DNA of 64,000 bases from Actinoplanes cyaneus (GTDB lineage: Bacteria > Actinomycetota > Actinomycetes > Mycobacteriales > Micromonosporaceae). Both the position numbers and the translations under genes were made by a program. Shown here piece after piece: positions 25,158 to 33,403 of this stretch; the first letter of the stretch is position 1; every line of letters starts with the position of its first letter. The stretch spans positions 62,001 through 126,000 of the forward strand of contig NZ_BOMH01000013.1 of assembly GCF_016862095.1 (NCBI RefSeq), read 5' to 3'. Under the pieces are notes generated by a model. That model was not told where the DNA came from, made no database searches, and saw only the letters and a program-made list of their open reading frames with translations.

Positions 25158-25691
25158 TCAGCCCTGGTGGATCGCGGTCACCAGCACGTCGGTCTCGCCC
25201 GGCGCGGCGGGATCCCGGTGCTCACGTCGCGCCTCGGCGAAGCCGGCCTTCGCGGCCACCCGGGCGGAGGCCAGGTTCGCCGCGTCATAGCGGATGGCGA
25301 CCCGCTCCACGCCCTCCAGGGTGAGCGCGACCCGCGTCAGCGTGCTCACGGCCGCGGTCATGTGCCCGTGGCCGGCCCACGGGGTCCGCATCCAGTAACC
25401 GATCTCCAGCGTCCCCGGGCCCAGCCGGGTCATCAGGCCGATCGAGCCGATCAGCTCACCGACCGCCGTGAAGATCGCATAGTTGAACTCGGTGCCCTGC
25501 GTCCAGCCCCGCACCGACATCTCGATGAAGGTGCGGCTGTCCGGCAGGCCGTAACCGTCATGGGCCCACGGCAGGAACGGGATGAGCTCGGGAAGGGACT
25601 CCCGCACCGCGTCGGCGGCCTCGCCGGCCCACTCCGGCTCCCAGCGTTTCAGCACCAGTTGCCCGGCGTTGATCATTTCCGGCACGTTCAT
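25158..25691 (-). CDS. GNAT-family N-acetyltransferase (RimJ/RimL type)
   Basis: 177 residues. The acetyl-CoA binding region is GYWMRTPWAGHGHMTAAV, and the C-terminal GNAT motif is YDAANLASARVAAKAGF. Similar to ribosomal-protein or drug acetyltransferases. The substrate is not readable. Convergent with the GH88 gene (8-base gap) and transcribed away from the uronate locus, so probably unrelated to it. Full length, ATG start. Confidence 0.85.
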   Translation of the reverse strand: MNVPEMINAGQLVLKRWEPEWAGEAADAVRESLPELIPFLPWAHDGYGLPDSRTFIEMSVRGWTQGTEFNYAIFTAVGELIGSIGLMTRLGPGTLEIGYWMRTPWAGHGHMTAAVSTLTRVALTLEGVERVAIRYDAANLASARVAAKAGFAEARREHRDPAAPGETDVLVTAIHQG

Positions 25692-25742
25692 GGCGGCCAG
25701 CCTGCTCGACCGGCAGGCCCCGGGGCAAGCACTTTCGCGAAG

Positions 25743-27182
25743 TCAGGCGGCTGAGCTGCGGAGCTGGCGGGCGGGTTTGCCGGCGTACATCTCCGCGTCG
25801 GCCCGGGCGATCAGCCCGGCACGGTCCAGGCCGCTGCCGGCGGTGGCCCGGGCCGCGCCGATCGTGACCCCCACCTCTACCGTGCCGCCGGGCAACGCGA
25901 TCGGCAGGCGGACCGCGGACCGGATCCGCTCCTGCAACCCGGCGATCTCCGCGTCGCCGCCGCCACGGCACAGGACCAGGAACTCGTCGCCGCCCAGCCG
26001 GCCCACCTCACGACCCGGCCCGGCGACCGTCGTCAGGCGGTTCGCGACGGTCCGCAGCACCTCGTCGCCGGCGGCGTGACCGTGCCGGTCGTTCACCGGC
26101 TTGAAGCCGTCCAGGTCACAGAGCAGGACGATCACGTCGTCCGGGTCGGCCAGCGCCTGATCGATCCCGGACATGATCCGCCGCCGGTTGAACAGGTCGG
26201 TCAGCTCGTCGTGCGAGGCCTGCCGGGCGAGCACGCGCTCGGCCCGCTCCCGCTGCGCGGTCAGCTGCCGGAACCGGATCAGCACCAGCGGGATCACCAG
26301 CAACGTGGCGATCGGCAACTGAGAGCCGGTGGTCCCGCCGCCCAGCCCCTGCACGGTGGCGATCGCCGGGTTCACGCTGAGCGCGACCCCCAGCCAGACC
26401 AGCCGGAACCGGCCGGCCGGCCGCTCGACGACGGCCTGCGGCTCGACCACTGCCGGCGCACCCGGATGCACCGAAGCCGCGGCGATCGACAGGAACGCCA
26501 CCAGCATCGACACGCCGGACCACGTGCCACTGTGCGGCACGCCCAGCGCCCCGGCGGTCAGCGCGCCGCCGGTCAGCACCACGGTGAGCAGCAGATACGC
26601 GATCGTGCCGCGGGCCGCTCCGACCGCCGCCACGGCCATCCGCAGCAGGCAACCGGTCACCGCGCTGAGCACCAGCACGTCGGTCAGCACCTGCGCCTGC
26701 CCGACCGGGGTGGAACTGGCCGGCAGGTGCGGATCGAACACCCACACCCACAGCGCGCCGCCGGTGCAGGCCCCGAACATCGCGGCGTCGACGATCCCAC
26801 CCGCGTCCGCGCTCATCCGGCGCCGGACCGCCATCGCCGCGCCGGCCAGGAACAACCCGTGCGCCGTGGCCATCATCAGATCGGCCGGGGCGCCCTCGGC
26901 ACGACCCAGATGACCATCGATGATCCAGTACGGCCACAGCAGGTGATCGGCGAGCAGCAGCGCCAGCCCGCCGATCGCGAGCAGCCACGGACGCCGGTGG
27001 GTGAGGTGCCCGGAGAGCAGCGCCTGACCGAACAGGCCGGTCGAGAGCACGACCACGAGCGTGTAGATCGTCACGCGGGTGTCCGCGCCGGCCAGGACGT
27101 ACCCGCCGCCGCCGAGCAGTGCTGACACCAGGAACCCGGCGTGGACGATCCACGCCGGGGCGGTGGCTCGGGGCCAGCGCAT
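25743..27182 (-). CDS. membrane diguanylate cyclase (GGDEF)
   Basis: 479 residues. The first 300 form about nine to ten membrane helices, with no recognisable periplasmic sensor. Residues about 320-470 are a GGDEF domain with the active-site motif RLGGDEFLVL near 397 and the nucleotide-binding DLDGFKPVNDRHGH. Both are intact, so synthesis of cyclic di-GMP is expected. No EAL domain. Monocistronic. Its upstream region (27183-27690) carries several inverted repeats. Confidence 0.88.
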   Translation of the reverse strand: MRWPRATAPAWIVHAGFLVSALLGGGGYVLAGADTRVTIYTLVVVLSTGLFGQALLSGHLTHRRPWLLAIGGLALLLADHLLWPYWIIDGHLGRAEGAPADLMMATAHGLFLAGAAMAVRRRMSADAGGIVDAAMFGACTGGALWVWVFDPHLPASSTPVGQAQVLTDVLVLSAVTGCLLRMAVAAVGAARGTIAYLLLTVVLTGGALTAGALGVPHSGTWSGVSMLVAFLSIAAASVHPGAPAVVEPQAVVERPAGRFRLVWLGVALSVNPAIATVQGLGGGTTGSQLPIATLLVIPLVLIRFRQLTAQRERAERVLARQASHDELTDLFNRRRIMSGIDQALADPDDVIVLLCDLDGFKPVNDRHGHAAGDEVLRTVANRLTTVAGPGREVGRLGGDEFLVLCRGGGDAEIAGLQERIRSAVRLPIALPGGTVEVGVTIGAARATAGSGLDRAGLIARADAEMYAGKPARQLRSSAA

Positions 27183-27290
27183 GAGGTCTCCGCTCTTCTC
27201 GGGTCGGCGGGCTCTGATCGGCCGTTCTGCCGCTGACCTGAGGTTTCACGCCCGCTTCCCCAAACCCCAGCCCCGTTTGTCCGAATCGCC

Positions 27291-27356
27291 CGCCCGCCTC
27301 GCGCGAGACACCGCCCAGCCCGGGGTTGCGTGCGTGAGTCTCGCGCAAGCCGGGCG
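27291..27356. repeat. long inverted repeat upstream of the cyclase gene
   Basis: Arms 27291-27309 and 27338-27356 pair at 17 of 19 positions, including nine uninterrupted pairs GCGCGAGAC / GTCTCGCGC, around a 28-base loop. It lies about 110-175 bases upstream of the cyclase start. It may be an operator or a transcribed leader hairpin. It is not a member of the 49-base palindrome family. Confidence 0.7.
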
Positions 27357-27387
27357 CCGGGTCGGGCGTGCGGGCGGGTCGGGGTCG

Positions 27388-27444
27388 CCGGCTGGTGCTC
27401 ATGGGCGTTATGAGGCACGAATAACGCCCATGAGCACCAGCCGG
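27388..27444 (+). repeat. palindromic element (family copy 3)
   Basis: Perfect 24-bp arms (27388-27411 and 27421-27444) around the 9-base loop GAGGCACGA. The core CTGGT...ACCAG is 49 bases. Loop identical to copy 2 at 7695; arm differences are compensated on the other arm. Confidence 0.92.
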
Positions 27445-27553
27445 GAGTTCGCGGCGCGCGGCGAGGGTGACCAACAGCGGCCTCGCGTATGCGCGGGGGT
27501 GCGCTCGCGCGCGACTTCGGCGCGTGCGGGGCTTGTGGGGTAAGCCTGACCCG

Positions 27554-27653
27554 CCACGGAGGTCGCCCTGGAGGGGTGAGCGTTCTGGGCGCGCCAGCGC
27601 CCTGCTCGGCCCGGAAGGGTCCCCGCGGGAGCGGCGGCAGGGACCACGGCGGA
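27554..27653 (+). repeat. 100-bp intergenic repeat R2, copy 1
   Basis: Ungapped alignment with 48087-48186 shows six mismatches in 100 bases and 65 consecutive identical bases (27573-27637). It contains the hairpin GGGCGC-GCCA-GCGCCC. It starts 109 bases to the right of palindromic copy 3; copy 2 of R2 has a similar spacing from palindromic copy 4. Weaker gapped similarity continues for about 25 more bases. Confidence 0.92.
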
Positions 27654-27663
27654 CGTAGGACCG

Positions 27664-27685
27664 GAAGATCTTGAAGTTGATCTTC
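27664..27685 (-). terminator. possible terminator hairpin after the M23 gene
   Basis: GAAGATC (27664-27670) / GATCTTC (27679-27685), a 7-bp stem with an 8-base loop, five bases beyond the M23 stop. No clear U-tract. Confidence 0.35.
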
Positions 27686-27690
27686 GGGTC

Positions 27691-28437
27691 TCAGCCGTTG
27701 GTGGTGGCCTTCTTCGGGCAGCCGTTGCTGGCCTGCCACTTCTTGACGGCGTCGACCGGGGACTTGTTCTTGCCGGCCTTCCACGCGTCCAGGTAGGGCC
27801 AGGGGTAGATCGTGCCGCGCTGGGTCCACCAGTCGCCGACCTTGGCGCACGGCGGGGAGATGCCGAAGTGCAGGTGGCAGGCGCTGGCATCGCCGGTGTC
27901 GCCGATCTTGCCGATGGTCTGACCGGCGGTGACGCGGGCGCCGACCTGGACCTTGGCGTCGATCTTCGACAGGTGCGAGCCGTAGTAGCGCACGCCGTCG
28001 TCGCCGAGCAGGGAGATCGACAGGCCGCCGCGGGTGTCGCCGGCGTTGACCGACGCCTTCCACCTGTCGACCCGGTTGACCACGAGGATCGTGCCGTCGG
28101 TGACCGCGCGGACGGTGTTTCCGCAGTTCGTGATGAGGTCGCTGGCCGGGTAGTCGTGGTGGGTGCGCGCGTAGGAGTTGTTGCCGACGACCGGGAAGAC
28201 GTACTTCAGGGCCTTCTTCGGCGTGGCGGACGGCGACGGGGACGCGCTGCTCGGGGCGGCGGCGGCGGACGGCGGCGCGCTGCTGACCTCGAGCGTGGGG
28301 GCGGGCGCGTCGGAGGTGGTGACCGGCGCCGCCGAGGAGCCCTGGCTGACGAAGTACGGCTCGTCGCTCTTGGCGCCGCAGGCTGCCAGCGCCAGCGCGG
28401 ACATCATGGCCGTCATGCCGGCCACGAACTTGCGCAT
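27691..28437 (-). CDS. M23 (LytM) metallopeptidase-like lipoprotein
   Basis: 248 residues. The lipoprotein signal has lipobox ALAAC (Cys20). A Pro/Ser/Ala-rich wall-spanning linker (about 30-75) precedes an M23 peptidase fold. The zinc motifs are present as HHDYPASD near residue 92 and HLHFG near 187. The C-terminal 50 residues add a Trp-rich segment with Cys residues. Likely a cell-wall endopeptidase or carrier anchored outside the membrane. Monocistronic. The first zinc motif (HxxxxxD spacing rather than the usual HxxxD) is slightly unusual, so activity is likely but not certain. Confidence 0.82.
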   Translation of the reverse strand: MRKFVAGMTAMMSALALAACGAKSDEPYFVSQGSSAAPVTTSDAPAPTLEVSSAPPSAAAAPSSASPSPSATPKKALKYVFPVVGNNSYARTHHDYPASDLITNCGNTVRAVTDGTILVVNRVDRWKASVNAGDTRGGLSISLLGDDGVRYYGSHLSKIDAKVQVGARVTAGQTIGKIGDTGDASACHLHFGISPPCAKVGDWWTQRGTIYPWPYLDAWKAGKNKSPVDAVKKWQASNGCPKKATTNG

Positions 28438-28535
28438 CGTGCCGTCCCCCTCCTGCCGGTCGGATGCCGCGGCCGCGACGCCCGACCGCCCACTCTAGGG
28501 AAGGTCGGAGTTCGCGGCCAATTGGGCCGTGACGG

Positions 28536-29636
28536 TCAGGCGGGGCGGGACAGTTCCGTGATGATCCGGTCGATCTCCGCCAGGGCGTAGCCGGCCAGCC
28601 GCTTCTGGGCCGCGATCGCGTCCGGATCGGTTTCGTCCAGGTCGCCCAGGACCACGATGTTCTCGTCGTTGAGGGTGGCCGCCGGAGCGGTGTAGTTGAA
28701 ACTGCCGACCACGGTGAGCTGCTCGTCGATCACCATCAACTTGTGGTGGATCTTGCGGACGCCGTTGCCGGGGGTGTTCTCGAACAACTGCGCCCCGGCC
28801 TTGCGCAGGAACTCGGTCGCGGCCCACTTCTGGGAGCCCTGCCCGCGGTCCAGGACGCCGCGCACCGGGATGCCACCCTTCAGCATCACGGCCATCGTGT
28901 CGTCGATGCCGGACGACTGCGCGAACGTGAACATCGCGAAGTCCACCCGCGAGGTCGCCTTCAGCATCTGCTTCATGATCTCCATCTCCGGGCCCTGCTC
29001 GGGCGCGAAGACGGGCTTGACGCGGATCCCGCCGAGGCGGAACTCGCGCGGTTTCGGCTCGTGCCGTTCGTGCAGGTCGCCGAAGGTTCCCGAGCGCAGC
29101 CGCTCGAACTCGGCGAGGTAGAGGTCGGCAGCGGACTTCCCGTGCAGCACGACGACGTGGTTGAGGTTGTTGCCCGGCTTGTCCAGCACGTCCGGCGGGT
29201 TGGTGCCGGTGTCGGTGTGCGTGAAATTGGCCGAGCCGGTGAGGACCGCCGCGGTCGGCCGCCCCGGGTCACGGACGATGAACTTCTGGTGGAAGATGTC
29301 CGGGTTCAGATCGGTGACCAGGTCGACCCCGGCCCGCAGCAGCGCGGAGTGGATCGCCCGGTTGCCCTCGTTCTCACCGCCCGTCAGCCACGGGTCGAGC
29401 AGCGGCTTGGCCTCCCGCAGGTAGTCGCCCTCCAGGATGATCTGCGTCCGGACCCGGCGGGCCTTCGCCGCCAGGACCGCGCCGGCGATCAGCCGGGAGT
29501 CCAGCTCCTGCACCGCGACCAGCAGGCGGGTGGTCGCGCCGTCGATGAACGTACGGATGACCGCGTCCAGATCGTCCGGGCCGCCGAGCACCGGCGGACC
29601 CGCGTAGAACTCGATTCCTCCCAGGTCGACACCCAT
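28536..29636 (-). CDS. phospholipase D-like protein with two HKD motifs
   Basis: 366 residues with no signal peptide. Two PLD half-domains: first motif FHQKFIV...GSANFTH near residues 115-140, second IHHKLMVID...GSFNYT near 295-315. Both His-Lys pairs and the downstream Asn/Ser are present. The second half matches the catalytic domain of backbone-cleaving nucleases and phosphodiesterases. Substrate could be phospholipid or nucleic acid. Divergent from the response regulator gene at 29750, with a 113-base shared upstream gap. Confidence 0.82.
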   Translation of the reverse strand: MGVDLGGIEFYAGPPVLGGPDDLDAVIRTFIDGATTRLLVAVQELDSRLIAGAVLAAKARRVRTQIILEGDYLREAKPLLDPWLTGGENEGNRAIHSALLRAGVDLVTDLNPDIFHQKFIVRDPGRPTAAVLTGSANFTHTDTGTNPPDVLDKPGNNLNHVVVLHGKSAADLYLAEFERLRSGTFGDLHERHEPKPREFRLGGIRVKPVFAPEQGPEMEIMKQMLKATSRVDFAMFTFAQSSGIDDTMAVMLKGGIPVRGVLDRGQGSQKWAATEFLRKAGAQLFENTPGNGVRKIHHKLMVIDEQLTVVGSFNYTAPAATLNDENIVVLGDLDETDPDAIAAQKRLAGYALAEIDRIITELSRPA

Positions 29637-29749
29637 CTGCCCAGTGTGTGCCCGGGATCCACCGCGGGGTGTCGGCTGGGCGACGACCAGCCGGAAGGAC
29701 TACACCATCGGGTACGGACAGTGGAGTGACCACCGTTAATCTGAGCGGC

Positions 29750-30364
29750 GTGACGGTACGCGTGATGGTCGTCGACGACCACCCGATGTGGCGCGACGGG
29801 GTGGCCCGGGACCTCGGCGAGGCCGGATACCAGGTGACCGCGGCGGTCGGCGAGGGGCAGCAGGCGCTGCGGGTGGCCCCGGCGGCCCGGCCCGACGTGG
29901 TCGTGCTCGACCTGCAACTGCCCGACCTGCCCGGCGTGGCGGTCATCCGTGGCCTGCGCGACATCCTCCCCGAGGTGCGGATCCTGATGCTCTCGGCCAG
30001 CGGCGAGCAGCGCGACGTGCTCGACGCGGTGAAGGCCGGCGCCACCGGATACCTGATCAAGTCGGCCGGGCGGCAGGAGTTCCTGGACGCCGTGAGACGG
30101 ACCTCCGAGGGCGAGCCGATCTTCACGTCCGGGCTGGCCGGGCTGGTGCTCGGCGAGTACCGGAAGCCGGGCGGGCCGCGCCTGACCGAGCGGGAGACCG
30201 AGGTGCTGCGGCTGGTGGCGAAGGGACTGTCGTACAAGCAGATCGCCGAACGGCTGGTCCTGTCCCACCGCACGGTGCAGAACCACGTGCAGAACACCCT
30301 CGGCAAACTGCAGATGCACAACCGGGCCGAGCTGGTCCGCTACGCGATCGAGCAGGGTTACTGA
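29750..30364 (+). CDS. NarL/FixJ-type response regulator
   Basis: 204 residues. An N-terminal receiver (about 1-120) has acidic pocket DD near 8-9 (VMVVDDHP) and phosphoacceptor Asp in VVVLDLQLPD near 53, and Lys in LIKSAG. A LuxR-type helix-turn-helix at the C-terminus (about 143-204) reads LTERETEVLRLVAKGLSYKQIA. The start is GTG at 29750; an in-frame GTG at 29726 is possible. It ends 10 bases from the convergent end of the histidine kinase gene, a tail-to-tail arrangement suggesting a cognate pair on separate transcripts. Confidence 0.88.
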   Translation: MTVRVMVVDDHPMWRDGVARDLGEAGYQVTAAVGEGQQALRVAPAARPDVVVLDLQLPDLPGVAVIRGLRDILPEVRILMLSASGEQRDVLDAVKAGATGYLIKSAGRQEFLDAVRRTSEGEPIFTSGLAGLVLGEYRKPGGPRLTERETEVLRLVAKGLSYKQIAERLVLSHRTVQNHVQNTLGKLQMHNRAELVRYAIEQGY

Positions 30365-30374
30365 CCGCCTCGGC

Positions 30375-32354
30375 TCAGCGGGGCAGCCAGAACTCGACCT
30401 CGGTGCCGTCGCCGGGGCGACTGTCGATCGTCGTCGTGCCGTTCAGGTCGGTGATCCGGCCGCGCATCGACTGGGCCACGCCGAGCCGCCCGTCACGTTC
30501 CGCCTCGGCCAGCCGCCCGGCGGGGATGCCGGCGCCGTCGTCGCGCACCGTGACCCGGACGCCGTCGGTCTCGTCCTCCAGCAGGATCCAGACCCGCGCG
30601 CCGTCACCGGCGTGCCGGCGGACGTTGTCCAGGGCCGCCCGCACCGCGGCCACCAGCTCGGTCGCCTTCGCCCCGGCCAGCGGGACCGCCTCGGCCGGCG
30701 TCGCCACCTCGACCCCCGGTGCGGCCAGCTCGGTCAGCGCGGCTCGCAGGTCGGCCCGGCTGCCGGGACGCGTGTCCGGGACCAGGGTGCCGCCACCGGC
30801 CAGCAGCTTGCGCAGCGCCGCCTCCTGCTCGCCGGCGAGCGTGGCCAGCTGCGAGCCGCCGTCCTGCCGCTGGACCATGGCGAGGACCTGCAGCACGCCG
30901 TCGTGGATCGGGCGGGCCAGGCGGTCGCGTTCGGCGGCGGCCGCCTCCCGGCGGATCTGCTCGGCGCGCTTGCGGTCCGCCCAGCGCTCGGCCAGGTAGT
31001 GCGCGACGCCCAGACCGCCGGCGGCGGCCCCCGTGACCAGCATCAGCAGGGCGGACGTGGTCAGGTGCGACTGCGCGTTGAGCACCGACGAGGCCGGCAG
31101 ACCCGTCCGACTGTCCAGGTAGGTGGCCTGCAGGGTCTGCAGACCGGCCACCGACATCACCCCGGCTAGCGGCCCGAGCGCCACCGGGACCGCACCGCGC
31201 GGCGCCAGCGGGGCAGCGGCCGCGGCGGCGACCGCGGTGCCGGCGGCGACCGTCAGGACGATGATGATCAGGGCCGGGATCACGCGGTACTGCTCGGCCA
31301 GGCGCTCCGGGTGGCCGGTCGTGGCGGCGTACGCGATGAACAGGGTCGTGGCGGCCGCGACGGTCAGCGTGCCGGCCGCCGCCACCCGCCACCGGGTCGC
31401 CGCGGCCACCCCACCGATCGCGATCCCGGCGGCCACGCCCAGGATGCGGGCCGGGCTCGGGGTGAGCTGCAGGGCGTAGATCGCCAGCCCCAGCGGGGCC
31501 GCCACCGCTGCCTGCACGATCGCGACGGTCATCGTGCCGCCCAGCGACCACAGGCCGCTGAGCGCCGCGAGCCCGGCGGTGAGCACCAGCGTGATCGCGC
31601 CGACCATCGCGACCTCGGCGTACTGATGCCGCTGCAACGCGCCCGCGCTCACGCCCATCAGCGCGGCGACGTCCGAGGTGGACAGGAACGAGAGCGGCAC
31701 GGCGAGCGCCATGGTCAGGGTCCCGGCCAGCGGCAGTCGCACTCGCTGCCACGACCGGGGCGAGCCGGCCGCCGGACCGTCCGCGGCCGGGTCCGCGCGC
31801 CGCAGCCGGGTGAGCGCCACGAGGGTACCGGCCGCGCCGATCCAGACCAGGCCGGATCGCCAGTGCAAGAGGTAGGAGGCGCCGTTGCCGTAGTACGGCG
31901 ACACCGATCCGAACAGGACCGATCCGAACAGTCGTGCCCCCAGCGCCAGCCCGGCCAGCGCCGCGCCCAGCCCGGGCGCGCCCTCGCGCAGCAGGCCCTG
32001 CGCGCAGGCCAGCACCCCGACCAGCGCCGTCGCCTGCGGCACGAACTGCAGACACAGCTCCGCGAGGTAACCGGAGCTCCGTGGGGCGATCAGCGCCCAG
32101 CCGGCGGTCAGGCCGCCGATCGCCAGAAGGTACGGCCACCGGCGCACCAGGCACAGCGACACCCCGACCGCCACGATCGGCGTGAGGACGAGTGCCCACT
32201 CGGTGCCATGGAACTCACGGCCGTGCCCGATCGTCGCGAACAGCGGCAGGCCGCTCGACACCGTCGACGGCGTCGAGGCGAGCAGCAGGCAGCCGCTCAG
32301 GCCGGCCAGAAGCGCGGGCCGCCGGCCGGTCCAGGTATTCACGGCGCCGAGCAT
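30375..32354 (-). CDS. MacS-like sensor histidine kinase
   Basis: 659 residues. The first 450 hold about 12-13 membrane helices in a large integral-membrane sensor. The dimerisation/phosphoacceptor helix is ERDRLARPIHDGVLQVLAMV with His near 484, a HisKA_3-type site. The C-terminal HATPase_c domain has ALDNVRRHAG (N box) and VRDDGAGIP (G1 box). It probably phosphorylates the convergently encoded NarL-type regulator. The ATG at 32354 overlaps the M15 gene by 16 bases; a GTG at 32342 forming a GTGA overlap is an alternative. Co-transcribed with the M15 peptidase. Confidence 0.85.
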   Translation of the reverse strand: MLGAVNTWTGRRPALLAGLSGCLLLASTPSTVSSGLPLFATIGHGREFHGTEWALVLTPIVAVGVSLCLVRRWPYLLAIGGLTAGWALIAPRSSGYLAELCLQFVPQATALVGVLACAQGLLREGAPGLGAALAGLALGARLFGSVLFGSVSPYYGNGASYLLHWRSGLVWIGAAGTLVALTRLRRADPAADGPAAGSPRSWQRVRLPLAGTLTMALAVPLSFLSTSDVAALMGVSAGALQRHQYAEVAMVGAITLVLTAGLAALSGLWSLGGTMTVAIVQAAVAAPLGLAIYALQLTPSPARILGVAAGIAIGGVAAATRWRVAAAGTLTVAAATTLFIAYAATTGHPERLAEQYRVIPALIIIVLTVAAGTAVAAAAAAPLAPRGAVPVALGPLAGVMSVAGLQTLQATYLDSRTGLPASSVLNAQSHLTTSALLMLVTGAAAGGLGVAHYLAERWADRKRAEQIRREAAAAERDRLARPIHDGVLQVLAMVQRQDGGSQLATLAGEQEAALRKLLAGGGTLVPDTRPGSRADLRAALTELAAPGVEVATPAEAVPLAGAKATELVAAVRAALDNVRRHAGDGARVWILLEDETDGVRVTVRDDGAGIPAGRLAEAERDGRLGVAQSMRGRITDLNGTTTIDSRPGDGTEVEFWLPR

Positions 32355-32968
32355 GTCAGATCGAGAACGGCCATCGTCTCCGCCCGGCGGAACAGGGGAC
32401 GGCCCCGGGCGCCGCGGGTGGCGGCGCCCGGGTCGGGCAGGCGCGGGGGACGACCGCCGGGGCGGTACTCGAAGTGCCACCACTCGTTGTCGTACACCCG
32501 GTAGAGGCTGTGCAGCGCCCCGTGCCGCTCCAGCCACCGCGCGCCCTCCGTGGGCCGCACGTCGATCGCCGTCCCCGCGACGTGCCGCGACTCCTCCGGC
32601 GGCAGCGCCCACCGCCGGGCCTCCGCCACCGAACCCCAGCGCCGCACCTCGGCCAGGTAGATCGCGGTCTGCGTCGCCCGGTCGCGGTACCCGGAGGTGA
32701 GCCCGAGCAGCACCCCGTGCTCCCACAGCGCCCGGGTGCGGGCCGCCTCGAACGCGGCACGCGTGTCCGGGGTCAGGCCGTCCAGGCACTCGGCGGGGAA
32801 ACGCGCGGCCAGCGCCCACCGGCAGGCGGTGTGCCGGGCGCGGCCGGGCGTGGCCAGCGCGGCCACCGGGGCCAGCGCGAACGCCAGCATCCGGGTGGCC
32901 GCCGCGTAGACCGGGTCGCGTCGCCGGGGCGGCTCGGCCGCGGCCCGGTCGGTGTCGTGCTCGTGCAT
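32339..32968 (-). CDS. M15-type D-Ala-D-Ala carboxypeptidase-like protein
   Basis: 209 residues. Motifs of the VanY/DacB M15B family: SGYRDRATQ near 105, SRHVAGTAIDV near 145 (His/Asp zinc ligands) and NEWWHFEY near 175 (catalytic Glu and third His). The peptidase trims D-Ala from peptidoglycan stem peptides. Only a weak N-terminal hydrophobic stretch is seen (MLAFALAPVAALA near 27-40), which may be a membrane anchor. The ATG at 32968 follows GAGGGTGAG. It is the first gene of a unit with the histidine kinase, so wall state may be the sensed signal; that is inference. Confidence 0.8.
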   Translation of the reverse strand: MHEHDTDRAAAEPPRRRDPVYAAATRMLAFALAPVAALATPGRARHTACRWALAARFPAECLDGLTPDTRAAFEAARTRALWEHGVLLGLTSGYRDRATQTAIYLAEVRRWGSVAEARRWALPPEESRHVAGTAIDVRPTEGARWLERHGALHSLYRVYDNEWWHFEYRPGGRPPRLPDPGAATRGARGRPLFRRAETMAVLDLTCSAP

Positions 32969-33002
32969 GTACTCACCCTCGCGGTCCGCGCGCCCGGCTT
33001 CA

Positions 33003-33018
33003 TGAGTAGAAGTACTCA
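33003..33018. promoter_or_regulatory. dyad between the divergent M15 and EspC-like genes
   Basis: TGAGTA-GAAG-TACTCA, a perfect 6-4-6 palindrome in the 122-base divergent gap. It could be a shared operator. The half-sites resemble those of the dyad at 35078-35089. Confidence 0.35.
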
Positions 33019-33090
33019 GATCCTTCTGAACGGCCGGCGGGCCCTCGGCGTACACGCTGATGTCGGGAGTGGACGACACGGGGAGTGGCA

Positions 33091-33402
33091 ATGGGCGACC
33101 TGCACCTGGAGCCGGAGGTGGTCGAGCGGTGTGGTGACCGGCTGGCCGCCGCCGGCGCGGCGGTCGATGCGCAGTCCCGGTCGTTCACCGGGACCCGCGA
33201 GCTCGCCGCCGCGCACCCGGGCATCGCGTCCGCGCTCACCCTGGACTTCTGCCGCCGCAACTGGTCCGACCGCATCGAGAGCCACGGCACCGGGATCCGC
33301 CTTCTCGGGGACAATCTCCATTTCGCCGTACGGGAGTATCAGGCGGCCGACGCCCGGCACGCCGCCCTGCTCCGGGGCCACAGCCGGGTGCCGGGTGAGT
33401 GA
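33091..33402 (+). CDS. EspC/WXG100-like small secreted-protein candidate
   Basis: 103 residues, predicted as two helices, in the size and pattern of EspC-type (ESX-1 excreted) and WXG100 proteins: EVVERCGDRLAAAGAAVDAQ, then DFCRRNWSDRIESHGTGIRLLGDNL. There is no signal peptide. The ATG at 33091 is preceded by GGGGAG at spacing 6. One base separates its stop from the next start (33404), which begins a WXG-plus-amidase protein. By analogy, this would be the helical-hairpin partner that helps carry the larger protein to a type VII secretion system. No secretion machinery is in the window. Confidence 0.7.
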   Translation: MGDLHLEPEVVERCGDRLAAAGAAVDAQSRSFTGTRELAAAHPGIASALTLDFCRRNWSDRIESHGTGIRLLGDNLHFAVREYQAADARHAALLRGHSRVPGE

Positions 33403-33403
33403 C

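Larger units (their letters stand above)
27183..27690. other. 508-base intergenic region rich in inverted repeats
   Basis: No gene is supported. From left to right it holds a long imperfect stem-loop (27291-27356), palindromic element copy 3 (27388-27444), the 100-bp repeat R2 copy 1 (27554-27653) and a small hairpin (27664-27685). Open frames here are short, repeat-derived and lack ribosome binding sites. Confidence 0.7.

Noticed and set aside
27554-27653. R2 as a known cyclic di-GMP (GEMM) or ydaO riboswitch
   Set aside because: Neither consensus is present, and the two copies have opposite orientation relative to the adjacent GGDEF genes.
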